64,000 nucleotides of DNA from Vibrio navarrensis (GTDB lineage Bacteria > Pseudomonadota > Gammaproteobacteria > Enterobacterales > Vibrionaceae), in assembly GCF_000764325.1 (NCBI RefSeq), contig NZ_JMCG01000002.1, positions 434,001 to 498,000 of the forward strand, in the 5' to 3' direction. This document shows, piece by piece, positions 1-8,110 of the stretch; within the stretch, counting starts at the first letter, position 1; each line of letters starts with the position of its first letter. Below the pieces are notes generated by a model. The model ran no database searches, had not been told where the DNA came from, and worked only from the letters and a program-made list of their open reading frames with translations. A program made the position numbers and the translations under genes.

Positions 1-723
1 TTGAAAAATGCCCTGCGCGTTAAAGAACAGCGATACGAAGAGTCCTTGCGTCCTTTGGTGATGCTGGGCTCAAACGGCAGTTTCCAGCGTGAAGTGCCCT
101 GTAATCAGCAAGATTCTGCGGTGGTTATCTATCATCAGTGCGAAGACACTTCACCACGCAGCATTGCACTCTATTCACTGGCCAACCATTTGATGTCAGC
201 GGCGTTCTTCCACGAAATTCGCACCAAACAGCAGCTTGGTTACATGGTCGGCACAGGGAATATGCCGCTGAATAAACATCCCGGAATTGTGCTCTACGTC
301 CAGTCACCAAACGCTGCGCCAGCCGAGTTGGTACGCTCGATTGATGAATTTCTCAACGCATTTTATATGGTCCTGCTTGAGCTGAACGAGTACCAATGGC
401 ACAGCAGCAAGCGGGGGCTTTGGAATCAAATTTCGACACCAGACAACACCTTGCGCAACCGTGCACAACGCTTTTGGGTCGCGATTGGCAACAAAGACAC
501 CGACTTTAATCAAAGAGAGAAGGTGCTGGAAGAGCTGAAAGTGCTGACTCGCGCCGACATGATCCGCTTTGTAGTCAATGAATTAAAACCACGTACAGCC
601 AATCGTTTAGTGATGCACACGCAAGGGATAGCTCATGCCGACGAGCCGAAAATCCACTTGGGCCAAGAGATAGGTTCGATTGAAGAGTTTCAGCTTCGGC
701 CAAAAGATTGTGGGCTTGGCTAG
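1..723 (+). CDS. Insulinase-family (M16) zinc peptidase, C-terminal part
   Basis: The reading frame is open at base 1, so this is only the last ~240 residues of a larger protein. It resembles the C-terminal half of pitrilysin/insulysin M16 proteases: the stretch EIRTKQQLGYMV (about residues 74-85) matches the conserved RTxxQLGY segment of the inactive C-terminal M16 domain, which helps enclose the peptide substrate. The HxxEH zinc site would lie upstream, outside the window. Intact family members are roughly 900-950 residues. A strong terminator follows the stop. The family call is firm; the exact member cannot be decided from this fragment. Confidence 0.85.
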   Translation: MKNALRVKEQRYEESLRPLVMLGSNGSFQREVPCNQQDSAVVIYHQCEDTSPRSIALYSLANHLMSAAFFHEIRTKQQLGYMVGTGNMPLNKHPGIVLYVQSPNAAPAELVRSIDEFLNAFYMVLLELNEYQWHSSKRGLWNQISTPDNTLRNRAQRFWVAIGNKDTDFNQREKVLEELKVLTRADMIRFVVNELKPRTANRLVMHTQGIAHADEPKIHLGQEIGSIEEFQLRPKDCGLG

Positions 724-792
724 GGTCAACAGACCCTAGTGAGAGCGTCTACCGCCTAAACTGCCTAGAGGTAAAATCACTGATTAAATGGA

Positions 793-822
793 GAAGGCTG
801 ACCGAGGTCAGCCTTCTTTTTT
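793..822 (+). terminator. Rho-independent terminator after the M16 peptidase gene
   Basis: A perfect 11-bp stem (GAAGGCTGACC / GGTCAGCCTTC, 793-803 and 806-816) is followed by six T on the plus strand. It lies between convergent genes, so it may also stop fadJ transcription from the other side, although the minus-strand T tract is poor. Confidence 0.9.
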
Positions 823-841
823 AGTCTTAAATACGCCCGAT

Positions 842-2959
842 TTAGTTGTCGTAAAAACGACGTCCTTCCCCGGCACGCGTCAACAAGCCGTCGCAAGGCG
901 CGAAACGGTCACCATATTTTTCCGCAAACTGATTCATTTTCTCAACCAGCTCTTTCAGACCAAATTGATCCATATAGCGGAAAGGACCACCGAGGAATGG
1001 AGGGAAACCGATACCAAAAATCGCACCGATATCACCGTCGCGTGGTGAACGAATAATGCCATCATCAAGACAGCGCACCGCTTCATTGAGCATCGGCAAC
1101 ACGCAGCGCAATGCAATGTCATTACCACTCAATTTAGACTCTGGTTTGAGTTTCAGCAGTTTGTAAACCGACTTATCAACTTCTTTTTTCTTCCCTTTGT
1201 AGGTGTAGAAGCCTTTGCCACTCTTACGCCCTTTACGGCCATCATTGAGCAGCGTATCAAAGACATCCGGGCCACGGAAACGCTCACCGAGCTCATTGAC
1301 CAAAATTGGCATGATCTTCGCGCCGATATCCACGCCCACTTCATCCAACAAAGTAATCGGACCGACAGGGAAACCGAAATCGAGCAGCGCGGTATCGACT
1401 TTATCAATCGGTTCATTGGCCAGCAGAATGTGTGCCGCCTCATTCATGTAAGGCGCCAAAATCCGGTTAACGTAGAAACCCGCTTTGTCTTTTACCACAA
1501 TGGGGGTTTTGCCTTGCTTTTTCGCTAAAGCAACCACAGTGGCAATCGTCTCTTGTGACGTGGTTTCGTGCGGGATCACTTCCACCAGCGGCATTTTTTC
1601 TACCGGACTGAAATAGTGCAAGCCGACGATGTTTTCTGGGCGTGCCGCTTTTTCGGCGATTTTATGGATTGGCAGAGAAGAGGTATTGGTTGCAAAAATC
1701 GTTTCCGCTTTCGCATTCGCTTCAATGTCCGCAACCATTTGTTGCTTCAGAGCCAGATCTTCAAAAACGGCTTCGATCACTACATCAAGATGATTGAAAC
1801 TGGTGAAATCAGTGCCGCCACTAAGTTGCAGCATTTTCGCTTGCAACTGAGCTTTGGAGAGAATGCGACGTTTGCGCTGTTTGTCGAACAACTTGTAGTT
1901 GTACTTCAGTGCATTCAGTACACCGTCGTTGCTGACATCTTTGATTCGCACTGGCACTTTCGCTTTCGCCACGCTGACATGGCTAATGCCAGCCCCCATC
2001 AAACCGCCGCCAAGCACGCCGACCATGGAGACTTTGCCGGGTTTCGCATCGCTACCATGCTCTTTTTTCATTTCCGTCGTCGCGAAGAAAATAGAACGCA
2101 GTGCTTTTGACTCCGGGCTCATCACCAGCTCGCCAAAGCGTTTCGCTTCAAGTTCCAACCCTTGTTTCATGCCTTTCTCTAGACCGTGTTGGATCACCTC
2201 CAGAATCGCGACCGTTGCCGGGTAGTTGCCGCGTGTTTTTTCGTTGGTCTTTTTCGCTGCTTGTTCAAAAACAAACTTACGACCAAGACTGCTACCAGAG
2301 AGAATCTTCTCTTTGGTGGTCACTTTCTGCTTCGTGCTTCGCTTGCCTTTGTCGATGAACTGTTTCGCCACATCGAGCAAAATGGTGGCTGGAACACACG
2401 CATCAACAACGCCTAACTTTTTCGCTTTTTGCGCGCGCAACTGCTTGCCCGTCAGAATCAGATCGAGTGAAGGCAAAAGGCCAATCAGACGCGGCAAACG
2501 CTGCGTACCACCAGAGCCCGGCAACAAACCAAGCTGCACTTCTGGCAGACCAAGACGAGTCGCATCAGCGTCGGTACAAACGCGATAATCACACGCCAGC
2601 GCTAACTCAAGTCCACCGCCCAAGCATGGGCCATGAATCGCGGCCACCACAGGATAAGGAAGATCAGATAGCTGCTGGAACAAGGTTTGCCCTTGACTGG
2701 CTAAAGACTCGGCCTCAGCGACACTTTTACACGCTTCCAACATACGAACATCGGCGCCAGCAACAAAGTTATCTGGCTTGAGCGAATGAACAATCAGCCC
2801 TTTCACCCCGCTGCTGTCTTTGAGCTGAGCGAAAATCTCTGTCATCTCATCGGCAAACGCCGCTTGCAGGGTGTTCATTTTTTCATTAGGAACATCAATC
2901 GCTAACCACGCGATGTTCTGTTCATCAATCTTTAGACTAAACGCTTTTTGCTCGCTCAT
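842..2959 (-). CDS. fadJ: Fatty acid oxidation complex alpha subunit FadJ
   Basis: Multifunctional enzyme of beta-oxidation: enoyl-CoA hydratase plus 3-hydroxyacyl-CoA dehydrogenase, forming a complex with the thiolase FadI. The N-terminal crotonase domain shows the oxyanion-hole stretch [18 protein letters not shown] (about 109-126) and [15 protein letters not shown] (138-152), with Glu117 and Glu140 as expected catalytic residues. A Rossmann NAD-binding motif [11 protein letters not shown] (about 314-324) and [15 protein letters not shown] mark the dehydrogenase part. 705 residues is the usual FadJ length. The start overlaps the fadI stop (TAATG), implying translational coupling. FadJ rather than FadB is chosen because the thiolase gene is upstream and the partner is FadI-type. 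Confidence 0.95.
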   Translation of the reverse strand: MSEQKAFSLKIDEQNIAWLAIDVPNEKMNTLQAAFADEMTEIFAQLKDSSGVKGLIVHSLKPDNFVAGADVRMLEACKSVAEAESLASQGQTLFQQLSDLPYPVVAAIHGPCLGGGLELALACDYRVCTDADATRLGLPEVQLGLLPGSGGTQRLPRLIGLLPSLDLILTGKQLRAQKAKKLGVVDACVPATILLDVAKQFIDKGKRSTKQKVTTKEKILSGSSLGRKFVFEQAAKKTNEKTRGNYPATVAILEVIQHGLEKGMKQGLELEAKRFGELVMSPESKALRSIFFATTEMKKEHGSDAKPGKVSMVGVLGGGLMGAGISHVSVAKAKVPVRIKDVSNDGVLNALKYNYKLFDKQRKRRILSKAQLQAKMLQLSGGTDFTSFNHLDVVIEAVFEDLALKQQMVADIEANAKAETIFATNTSSLPIHKIAEKAARPENIVGLHYFSPVEKMPLVEVIPHETTSQETIATVVALAKKQGKTPIVVKDKAGFYVNRILAPYMNEAAHILLANEPIDKVDTALLDFGFPVGPITLLDEVGVDIGAKIMPILVNELGERFRGPDVFDTLLNDGRKGRKSGKGFYTYKGKKKEVDKSVYKLLKLKPESKLSGNDIALRCVLPMLNEAVRCLDDGIIRSPRDGDIGAIFGIGFPPFLGGPFRYMDQFGLKELVEKMNQFAEKYGDRFAPCDGLLTRAGEGRRFYDN

Positions 2960-4266
2960 TATTCAACCTCCAGAATCATCGCTGCACCTAAACCACCGGC
3001 CGCACAAGCGGTATTAAGGGCCAAACCACCACCGCGACGTTTTAACTCACGCAGGGTTTGCGTCATCATGCGTGCCCCCGTTGCCGCAAATGGGTGTCCG
3101 TAAGCAATCGAGCCACCGAGGACGTTGAATTTGTCCATATCGATCTCGCCAATCGCTTTGCTACGGCCGAGGTTTTCTTGAGCAAACTTATCTGAAGCAA
3201 ACATCTTCACGTTGGCCAGCGCTTGCGCGGCAAACGCCTCATGCATGTCAATCAAAGTGAGATCTGACAGTTCCAGCCCCGTATTGGCGAGCACTTTAGC
3301 GGTGGCGTACGTTGGCCCCATCAACATATCGGTTTCCACGCCGATAGCAGAGAAGGCATAACCACGCAGATACCCGAGAATTTCCATTCCCAGTTCTTTG
3401 GCTTTTCCTTCACGCATCAACAGCACTGCGGCTGCACCGTCGGTCAGCGGCGTACTGTTGGCCGCAGTGACGCTGCCATATTGACGGTCAAAAGCCGGAC
3501 GCAGCTTCGCGTAACCTTCTAAGGTGGAGTCGTGGCGGATATTGTTGTCTTCGGCGATCCACTTCTTGTAAGGCTCTGGAAACGCAGCCATCACCTCACC
3601 TTGAATTTTGCCCTCTTTCCACGCTTTTGCCGCGAGGGTATGAGAGCGATGGGCCAGCGCATCTTGCTCAGCACGCGAAATGCCGTGAGTCTTCGCCATT
3701 TGCTCCGCAGTTTGACCCATAGAGAGGCCTGTAGAGTACTCGGCAACCGCTGGCGGTACTGGCATCAAATCTTTCAGACTGAGCGTTTTGAGAATACTCA
3801 ACTTTTGCCCCAGTGTTTTGGTTTTGCTTAAAGCAAGCAAATTCGCCGCGAGCTTTTTCGACACCCCTATTGGCAACACAGACGATGAATCTGCGCCACC
3901 AGCAATGCCAATATCAATACTGCCAGCCATAATGCTTTCCGCCACGTTTACTGCGGCTTGAAAGCTGGTGGCACACGCGCGTGTCACACTGTAAGCATCG
4001 GTATGTACGTGCATGCCGGTGCCCAACACGATTTCACGTGCAATGTTTGGCGCTTCCGGCATCTGTACCACTTGACCAAACACCACTTGTTCAATCAATT
4101 TTGCATCGATGTCGGTACGAGCAAGCATTTCGCTTACCACCATTTTGCCCAGATCAACAGCCGGGACCTGACTAAACTCTGTGCTTTGACGAGCGAACGG
4201 GGTTCTTAACCCTGCGACGATAGCAACACGCTCGCCTTGGCGTGTTTTCACTTCCTGCTTGCCCAT
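2959..4266 (-). CDS. fadI: Acetyl-CoA C-acyltransferase FadI (3-ketoacyl-CoA thiolase)
   Basis: Catalyses the thiolytic step of beta-oxidation, releasing acetyl-CoA from 3-ketoacyl-CoA. The nucleophilic Cys is in VTRACATSF (Cys98), the catalytic His in [11 protein letters not shown], and the second Cys in [14 protein letters not shown] near the C-terminus. 435 residues matches FadI, longer than FadA (~390). It is the first gene of the fadI-fadJ operon and has an AAGGAG ribosome-binding site a few bases before its ATG. A FadR-like operator and a sigma-70 promoter lie directly upstream (4284-4330), so long-chain fatty-acid control is very likely. Confidence 0.95.
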   Translation of the reverse strand: MGKQEVKTRQGERVAIVAGLRTPFARQSTEFSQVPAVDLGKMVVSEMLARTDIDAKLIEQVVFGQVVQMPEAPNIAREIVLGTGMHVHTDAYSVTRACATSFQAAVNVAESIMAGSIDIGIAGGADSSSVLPIGVSKKLAANLLALSKTKTLGQKLSILKTLSLKDLMPVPPAVAEYSTGLSMGQTAEQMAKTHGISRAEQDALAHRSHTLAAKAWKEGKIQGEVMAAFPEPYKKWIAEDNNIRHDSTLEGYAKLRPAFDRQYGSVTAANSTPLTDGAAAVLLMREGKAKELGMEILGYLRGYAFSAIGVETDMLMGPTYATAKVLANTGLELSDLTLIDMHEAFAAQALANVKMFASDKFAQENLGRSKAIGEIDMDKFNVLGGSIAYGHPFAATGARMMTQTLRELKRRGGGLALNTACAAGGLGAAMILEVE

Positions 4267-4283
4267 TATTTCTCCTTAAAAAC

Positions 4284-4300
4284 AAGAGGTCTGACCTGAT
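4284..4300 (-). promoter_or_regulatory. Probable FadR operator of fadIJ
   Basis: The minus-strand sequence ATCAGGTCAGACCTCTT agrees at most positions with the enterobacterial FadR consensus (AxCTGGTCxGACCTxTT as I remember it), with the whole GGTCxGACCT core intact. It covers the predicted transcription start of fadIJ, the position expected for repression that is lifted by long-chain acyl-CoA. FadR itself is not encoded in this window. Confidence 0.75.
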
Positions 4301-4302
4301 GC

Positions 4303-4330
4303 ATTGTAATCAGTTTGTTAAAATTATCAA
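4303..4330 (-). promoter_or_regulatory. Sigma-70 promoter of fadIJ
   Basis: On the minus strand TTGATA (4330-4325) and TACAAT (4308-4303) are separated by 16 bases, a good -35/-10 pair. The predicted start is at about 4296, roughly 30 bases before the fadI ATG and inside the FadR-like site. It lies downstream of the terminator at 4445-4473, so fadIJ does not depend on the upstream RNA for transcription. Confidence 0.7.
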
Positions 4331-4444
4331 ACATGCGTTTAAATAAACGTGAGGTTTGTAGATCTATTGCAGGTGTCATTTCTAAGAAATGGCTAAATTT
4401 CATTACGTTAGCAGAAACAAAGGAGAGATAGGTTAACCGCAGGC

Positions 4445-4473
4445 AAAAAAAAACCACACAGATTTGTGTGGTT
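4445..4473 (-). terminator. Intrinsic terminator of the candidate small RNA
   Basis: Nine-base-pair stem AACCACACA/TGTGTGGTT with a four-base loop, followed on the minus strand by an unbroken T tract. On the plus strand the stem has no T tail, so direction is clear. Confidence 0.9.
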
Positions 4474-4606
4474 GGAATTGGTATAAAACAATTAACTTAC
4501 GCCAATTGAAATAATCAGTTTCCTGATTAGGAGAAAGTAAAGTCAGCCTTCAAAAGGAAGTGTCATCTTGCTCAACACGTTAACCCAGAGGATTAACTAG
4601 ATGACA
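4445..4606 (-). ncRNA. Candidate FNR-activated small RNA (FnrS-like)
   Basis: About 160 nt with three stem-loops and no credible ORF. Stem 1 (4606-4561) pairs TGTCATCT with AGATGACA and continues inside with GTTAATCC/GGGTTAAC. A short segment ACTTCCTTTTGAAGG follows. Stem 2 (4529-4512) is TAATCAG/CTGATTA closed by a GAAA tetraloop. Stem 3 (4473-4452) is AACCACACA/TGTGTGGTT followed by a run of T, a classic Hfq-type sRNA terminator. A -10 box TATAGT (4618-4613) places the start at about 4605/4606. The ACTTCCTTTTGAA segment resembles the unpaired ACTTCCTTTTTTGAA stretch of E. coli FnrS as I remember it. It could instead be an attenuated leader, but fadIJ has its own promoter downstream. Confidence 0.7.
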
Positions 4607-4612
4607 GGGTTT

Positions 4613-4653
4613 ACTATAACCAGTTTGCTGCAATGAAATTTGAATTAGATCAA
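4613..4653 (-). promoter_or_regulatory. Promoter of the candidate sRNA with FNR/CRP-type box
   Basis: TATAGT (4618-4613) is a good -10 element with no good -35. Instead TTGAATTAGATCAA (4640-4653) matches the FNR dyad TTGAT-N4-ATCAA at 9 of 10 positions. Its centre lies about 41 bases upstream of the predicted start, the class II activator position. The T at the discriminating position of each half-site favours FNR over CRP. Confidence 0.6.
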
Positions 4654-4907
4654 TTTTATCTCGATTTTCACGCTGTTAGGCGCATTAGCGAACACGATTA
4701 TCTGCTTTCTCTGATCTTCATCATCTAAATGTCTTTTTCTAGCAAATCATGCAACAACTTGTTTGTTTGAATAAATCTGACAAACCCGCTATGCCTTTAG
4801 TATCCAAAAGGTCAGTCATTGCGTTACACTCCGGGCGAACTTGCTGAGTTTATAAAATTGATAAGACTCATTTTTATATCAATGCGCTTATCCCACTCCG
4901 AGCAAGA
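4654..4907. other. Intergenic stretch before the ECF sigma gene
   Basis: About 250 bases between the FNR-type box and the sigma-factor gene. It is AT-rich and must hold the promoter of the sigma gene. GAACTT at 4837-4842 looks like an ECF-type -35 element, as would fit autoregulation, but no matching -10 is visible. No convincing ORF or stem-loop was seen. Confidence 0.4.
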
Positions 4908-5483
4908 ATGGAGGCTCTTGTGGCAATTTTTCATTTTTTCGGAAAGAAAAAGTCAGATGATCCGGTCAATCCTGACATGGACAAACAAAGAAAATATGAA
5001 GCTCTAGTTCGAGCTTATCACCGAGATTTATACCGCTACGCTTACTGGTTGTGCAAAGATCAAACAACCGCAGAAGACCTAGTACAGGAAACCTGCTTAC
5101 GAGCGTGGAAATCTCTCGATAGCCTACTGGATGAAAAGGCAGCGAAATCCTGGTTAATTACTATCTTGAGAAGGGAAAACGCGCGCCGCTTCGAACGCAA
5201 ACAGTTTGAGTTAGTAGACATCGAAGATTACAGTGGCGAGGCTCGTGTCAACGACGATGCCCATCATCAAAACGAATGGCTGCAAGCACAAATTATGAAA
5301 TTGGACGTTGAGTATCGTGAGCCTCTTTTTCTCCAAGTCGTTGGTGGATTTAGCGGAGACGAAATCAGCGAAATCTTAGAATTAAACACCAACACGGTCA
5401 TGACACGTCTATTCCGTGCCCGAAATCAGCTTAAAGATCTGTTAGATTCGGACAAAACTCAAAGGGGGCAAAAAAATGGATGA
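4908..5483 (+). CDS. ECF-type RNA polymerase sigma factor
   Basis: Short sigma-70 family factor (191 residues) with only regions 2 and 4. Region 2 covers about residues 29-100 (RYAYWLCKDQTTAEDLVQET, then SWLITILRRE), and region 4 about 125-180, with the helix-turn-helix FSGDEISEILELNTNTVMTR. The gene overlaps the next one by 8 bases, the usual pairing of an ECF sigma with its regulator. The ATG at 4908 contains GGAGG, which is well placed for the in-frame GTG at 4920; that GTG, or the ATG at 4979, could be the true start. The regulon is unknown. It is flanked by fad genes, but a link to lipid stress is only inference. Confidence 0.88.
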   Translation: MEALVAIFHFFGKKKSDDPVNPDMDKQRKYEALVRAYHRDLYRYAYWLCKDQTTAEDLVQETCLRAWKSLDSLLDEKAAKSWLITILRRENARRFERKQFELVDIEDYSGEARVNDDAHHQNEWLQAQIMKLDVEYREPLFLQVVGGFSGDEISEILELNTNTVMTRLFRARNQLKDLLDSDKTQRGQKNG

Positions 5484-6207
5484 TTTAGAATTCCGTCGCC
5501 GTATTTTGTCGGATCCTAAACAGCTTGATGAGGAGATGCTACAAACACTGGCGGGCAACGAAAATCACAACAAGTTTTTAGACGATGTCCTTGATCTTGA
5601 TAGCCAAATTAAACAAGCCATGAATGTCAGCGTACCTGACAATCTGGTGGATAAAGTTTTGTTCTCGCAATCCTCTATCGCTGCGCGAGAGAATGTCGTT
5701 CGCCCTAACTTTGGTAAAAAAGCGATGGCAATGGCTGCATCTTTTGCCTTTACTGCGGGCTTACTACTTGGCCAACTAAACTGGGGTAACTTACTTGTCT
5801 CCCCAGCACAAGCGAGTCTTGCCGAAACCGCAGTACAGCATGTGATTGCAGAAAGTGCTTTTGTAAATCAACTAGATGAGCAAGTCTCTTCGGAGCAAAT
5901 TAACGCCAAATTGTCTCCTTTTGCTTACCAGTTTGATGAACGCTTTCCATACCATGTTTACTACCTGAACCATTGCGGCTTTGGCCAATCCAATGCTCTA
6001 CATATGGTATTTCAGGGAAAACAGGGGAAGGTGACGCTCTTTCTTACGAATATCCCGCCACAGACAACTGGTGATTTCTCCCAGTCCGGCCTGTCTGGCA
6101 TGGTAAAAGCGGTTGGCAACAGCAGCCTGATTTTGGTTGGGGAACAAGGGGAAGATGTCGCTCAACTGGCAAACAAACTGGCACCTATGATTAAGCCTAT
6201 GCCTTAG
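5476..6207 (+). CDS. DUF3379 membrane protein, probable anti-sigma factor
   Basis: 243 residues: a cytoplasmic N-terminal part (1-80), one transmembrane segment at about 82-100 (AMAASFAFTAGLLLGQL), and a periplasmic C-terminal domain. I recognise it as the DUF3379 family found next to ECF sigma genes in Vibrio and relatives. The topology and the 8-base overlap with the sigma gene suggest a membrane-anchored anti-sigma factor, but I see no zinc-binding HxxxCxxC motif, so the mechanism may differ from ZAS-type anti-sigmas. A clear terminator follows, so the two genes form a closed operon. Confidence 0.75.
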   Translation: MDDLEFRRRILSDPKQLDEEMLQTLAGNENHNKFLDDVLDLDSQIKQAMNVSVPDNLVDKVLFSQSSIAARENVVRPNFGKKAMAMAASFAFTAGLLLGQLNWGNLLVSPAQASLAETAVQHVIAESAFVNQLDEQVSSEQINAKLSPFAYQFDERFPYHVYYLNHCGFGQSNALHMVFQGKQGKVTLFLTNIPPQTTGDFSQSGLSGMVKAVGNSSLILVGEQGEDVAQLANKLAPMIKPMP

Positions 6208-6224
6208 TCGAACTTTGTGATGAG

Positions 6225-6263
6225 AAAAGCCGCCAACTTCGTCGAAGTAGCGGCTTTTTTTAT
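6225..6263 (+). terminator. Terminator of the sigma/DUF3379 operon
   Basis: Stem of AAAAGCCGC with an inner AACTTC/GAAGT helix and CGGCTTTTTTT, ending in seven T on the plus strand, 18 bases after the DUF3379 stop. Confidence 0.9.
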
Positions 6264-6386
6264 ATCAAGTAACCATACCATTCACAACGCCCATTAATAA
6301 ATAGAGCTGTAACTCTATTTAATGTCACTTCACCCCAAAATCCTGTCAGATAGACTCCATTTATTTAATTTTCGCTCCTTTTTAGC

Positions 6387-6403
6387 CAATGGTCGGATTT
6401 GTA
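6387..6403 (+). promoter_or_regulatory. Possible FadR operator upstream of the first fadL
   Basis: CAATGGTCGGATTTGTA keeps the TGGTCxGA core of FadR sites and matches about 11 of 16 consensus positions. It is weaker than the site at fadIJ, but it lies about 90 bases before a fadL gene, a classic FadR target. No clear -35 element was found near it. Confidence 0.45.
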
Positions 6404-6407
6404 TTCG

Positions 6408-6423
6408 CTATGCTTAAGCATAG
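6408..6423. repeat. Perfect 16-bp palindrome in the fadL leader
   Basis: CTATGCTTAAGCATAG is self-complementary over all 16 bases and sits just after the FadR-like site, 70 bases before fadL. It could be an operator for a dimeric regulator or overlap the promoter (TATGCT resembles a -10). Confidence 0.5.
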
Positions 6424-6492
6424 GATCTCGGCGCACTGAGCAAAAGCTCAAACACAACGCCCATTAGAGGCGCTTATTCAAAGGAAAATACA

Positions 6493-7815
6493 ATGACTAA
6501 CAACACGCGTCTGTTTAAAAAGTCTCTCCTCGCAGTGACAGTCGCCCTTGCTTCAGGCCAAACCTTGGCAGCAGGTTTCCAACTTAACGCACAATCGGCA
6601 ACGGGTATCGGCCGTGCTTTTGCGGGTGATGCGGTTATCGCCGATAATGCTGCCGTGATGGCACGTAACCCTGCGGCTATGGCGCTGTTTGATGAGACCG
6701 CGTTGTCACTCGGCTTTGAAACAATTACCACCGATATAACTGCAAAAAATGTTCAATATGACGGGTCGCCTGCGGAATCTTACGATGATGCAGGAGGTAC
6801 ATCGATTGCACCAAATATCCATCTTATCGTGCCAGTAAACGAAAAGTTTGCTTGGGGTGTTAATGCTTATTCAAACTTTGGCACGAAGACAGATTTTTCT
6901 AACGATCTTTCTTGGTCTGAATACGGCGGTTTAACCGATGTTAAAAGTGTAAACCTTGGCGTTGCAGGCTCATATCGTTTAAATGAGCAATGGAGTTTTG
7001 GTTTGGGTCTCGACCTCATCTACGGAAGCGGAAAGCTACAACGTAAAGCAGGTTCAGGAACCAGCACCATCTTGCCATTTGGCGATCCACAATGTAGTGC
7101 TATTGGCGGTACAGTAATAGCTCCGGGTCAATGTTATGTTGGAGCGCCCAAAGGGACATCTTTAGTCAATGCGGAAGCTGACGGTTTTGGTGTTGGTTTC
7201 AACTTAGGTACTGTTTTTGAACTAGATGAAAACAACCGATTTGGTCTTTCTTACCGCTATAGTCCAGAAATCGAAGCTAAAGGCGACGTACAGTACCTAA
7301 CAAACTCCGATAGTAATGGTAAGCTCCACATGCCACTACCAGATATTGCAGAATTTTCTGGTTATCATAGAATCAAGGACACTAAATTCGCTGTTCACTA
7401 TAGTGTTCAGTACATTGGCTGGAAAGCATTCGATAAACTAGATGCAACTATCAATGATACTAAAACTACGTTAAATGAGTATAACTGGCAGGATGGTTGG
7501 CACTACTCTATCGGTGGTACTTACTACTTAAACAACGACTGGACTCTACGTGGTGGCTACATGTATGACACCAGTGCACAAGATAAAACCACATCTGTAT
7601 CAGTACCAGACTCAGATCGTCAGTGGTTTTCCGCAGGTGCAACCTATCAAATCGACGATAAATCAAATGTGGATATTGGTCTGACTTATCTAGTTGGTAA
7701 TGACGTTCAAGTGAATGAAACTACCGAGATGGGACCATTAGAGCTATCTAGTATCTCTGCTACTACTCGTGCAAACGCCATTCTCTTTGGCTTACAGTAC
7801 AGCCGCACTTTCTAA
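6493..7815 (+). CDS. fadL: FadL-family outer-membrane long-chain fatty acid channel (copy 1)
   Basis: Outer-membrane beta-barrel that takes up long-chain fatty acids and other hydrophobic compounds. A Sec signal peptide (about 1-26, ending QTLA) is followed by AGFQLNAQSATGIGRAFAGDA, the FadL N-terminal plug region that ends in the conserved N-P-A stretch (VMARNPAAM). The C-terminus alternates like a barrel and ends in Phe (YSRTF), typical of outer-membrane proteins. 440 residues is normal. AAGGA precedes the ATG. It is monocistronic between two terminators. A second, diverged copy follows; the two may differ in substrate. Confidence 0.92.
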   Translation: MTNNTRLFKKSLLAVTVALASGQTLAAGFQLNAQSATGIGRAFAGDAVIADNAAVMARNPAAMALFDETALSLGFETITTDITAKNVQYDGSPAESYDDAGGTSIAPNIHLIVPVNEKFAWGVNAYSNFGTKTDFSNDLSWSEYGGLTDVKSVNLGVAGSYRLNEQWSFGLGLDLIYGSGKLQRKAGSGTSTILPFGDPQCSAIGGTVIAPGQCYVGAPKGTSLVNAEADGFGVGFNLGTVFELDENNRFGLSYRYSPEIEAKGDVQYLTNSDSNGKLHMPLPDIAEFSGYHRIKDTKFAVHYSVQYIGWKAFDKLDATINDTKTTLNEYNWQDGWHYSIGGTYYLNNDWTLRGGYMYDTSAQDKTTSVSVPDSDRQWFSAGATYQIDDKSNVDIGLTYLVGNDVQVNETTEMGPLELSSISATTRANAILFGLQYSRTF

Positions 7816-7842
7816 GCAAAGTACCATTTTGTCATGATCAAT

Positions 7843-7867
7843 AAAGAGCTGGTTTCCAGCTCTTTTT
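7843..7867 (+). terminator. Terminator of the first fadL gene
   Basis: AAAGAGCTGG/CCAGCTCTTT stem with a TTT loop and a trailing T run, 28 bases after the stop codon. Confidence 0.92.
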
Positions 7868-8110
7868 GCTTTTTTACCGCAAAAAATACACCAATTTGAG
7901 TGCACAACTGTGTGCTGTAACCACGATTTTATAACACGAGTGTTCGCTGAAATTAAAAGACATTACAATATCAAATAGTTTATCAGTCTAATAATTCCAA
8001 TTTTATAGATAAAAACTCCAAATACTACGTAATTGCAGAATCTCATTTCTAAAGCAATTACTCTATCTTTAAAATTCTTGCCTACCTATTCACAAATTCA
8101 GCGAACAATA
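7868..8110. other. AT-rich region between the two fadL genes
   Basis: About 240 AT-rich bases containing the promoter of the second fadL. TACAAT near 7965 is a possible -10, with no strong -35. No operator or structured RNA could be supported. The ATG of the second fadL has no recognisable Shine-Dalgarno sequence in front of it. Confidence 0.35.

Noticed and set aside
1568..2110. Long plus-strand ORFs over fadJ, cheA, fliK and ccmF
   Set aside because: Antisense shadows of well-supported genes, with no family resemblance or ribosome-binding sites.
4266..4457. 63-residue minus-strand ORF upstream of fadI
   Set aside because: It spans the fadIJ promoter, FadR site and the end of the sRNA terminator, has no ribosome-binding site and no recognisable family.
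4837..4860. ECF-type promoter for autoregulation of the sigma gene
   Set aside because: GAACTT is present, but no matching -10 lies 15-18 bases downstream.
6451..6475. Integron attC-like end near the fadL leader
   Set aside because: AACGCCCATTAGAGGCGC recalls attC ends but there is no paired core site, no cassette and no integrase.
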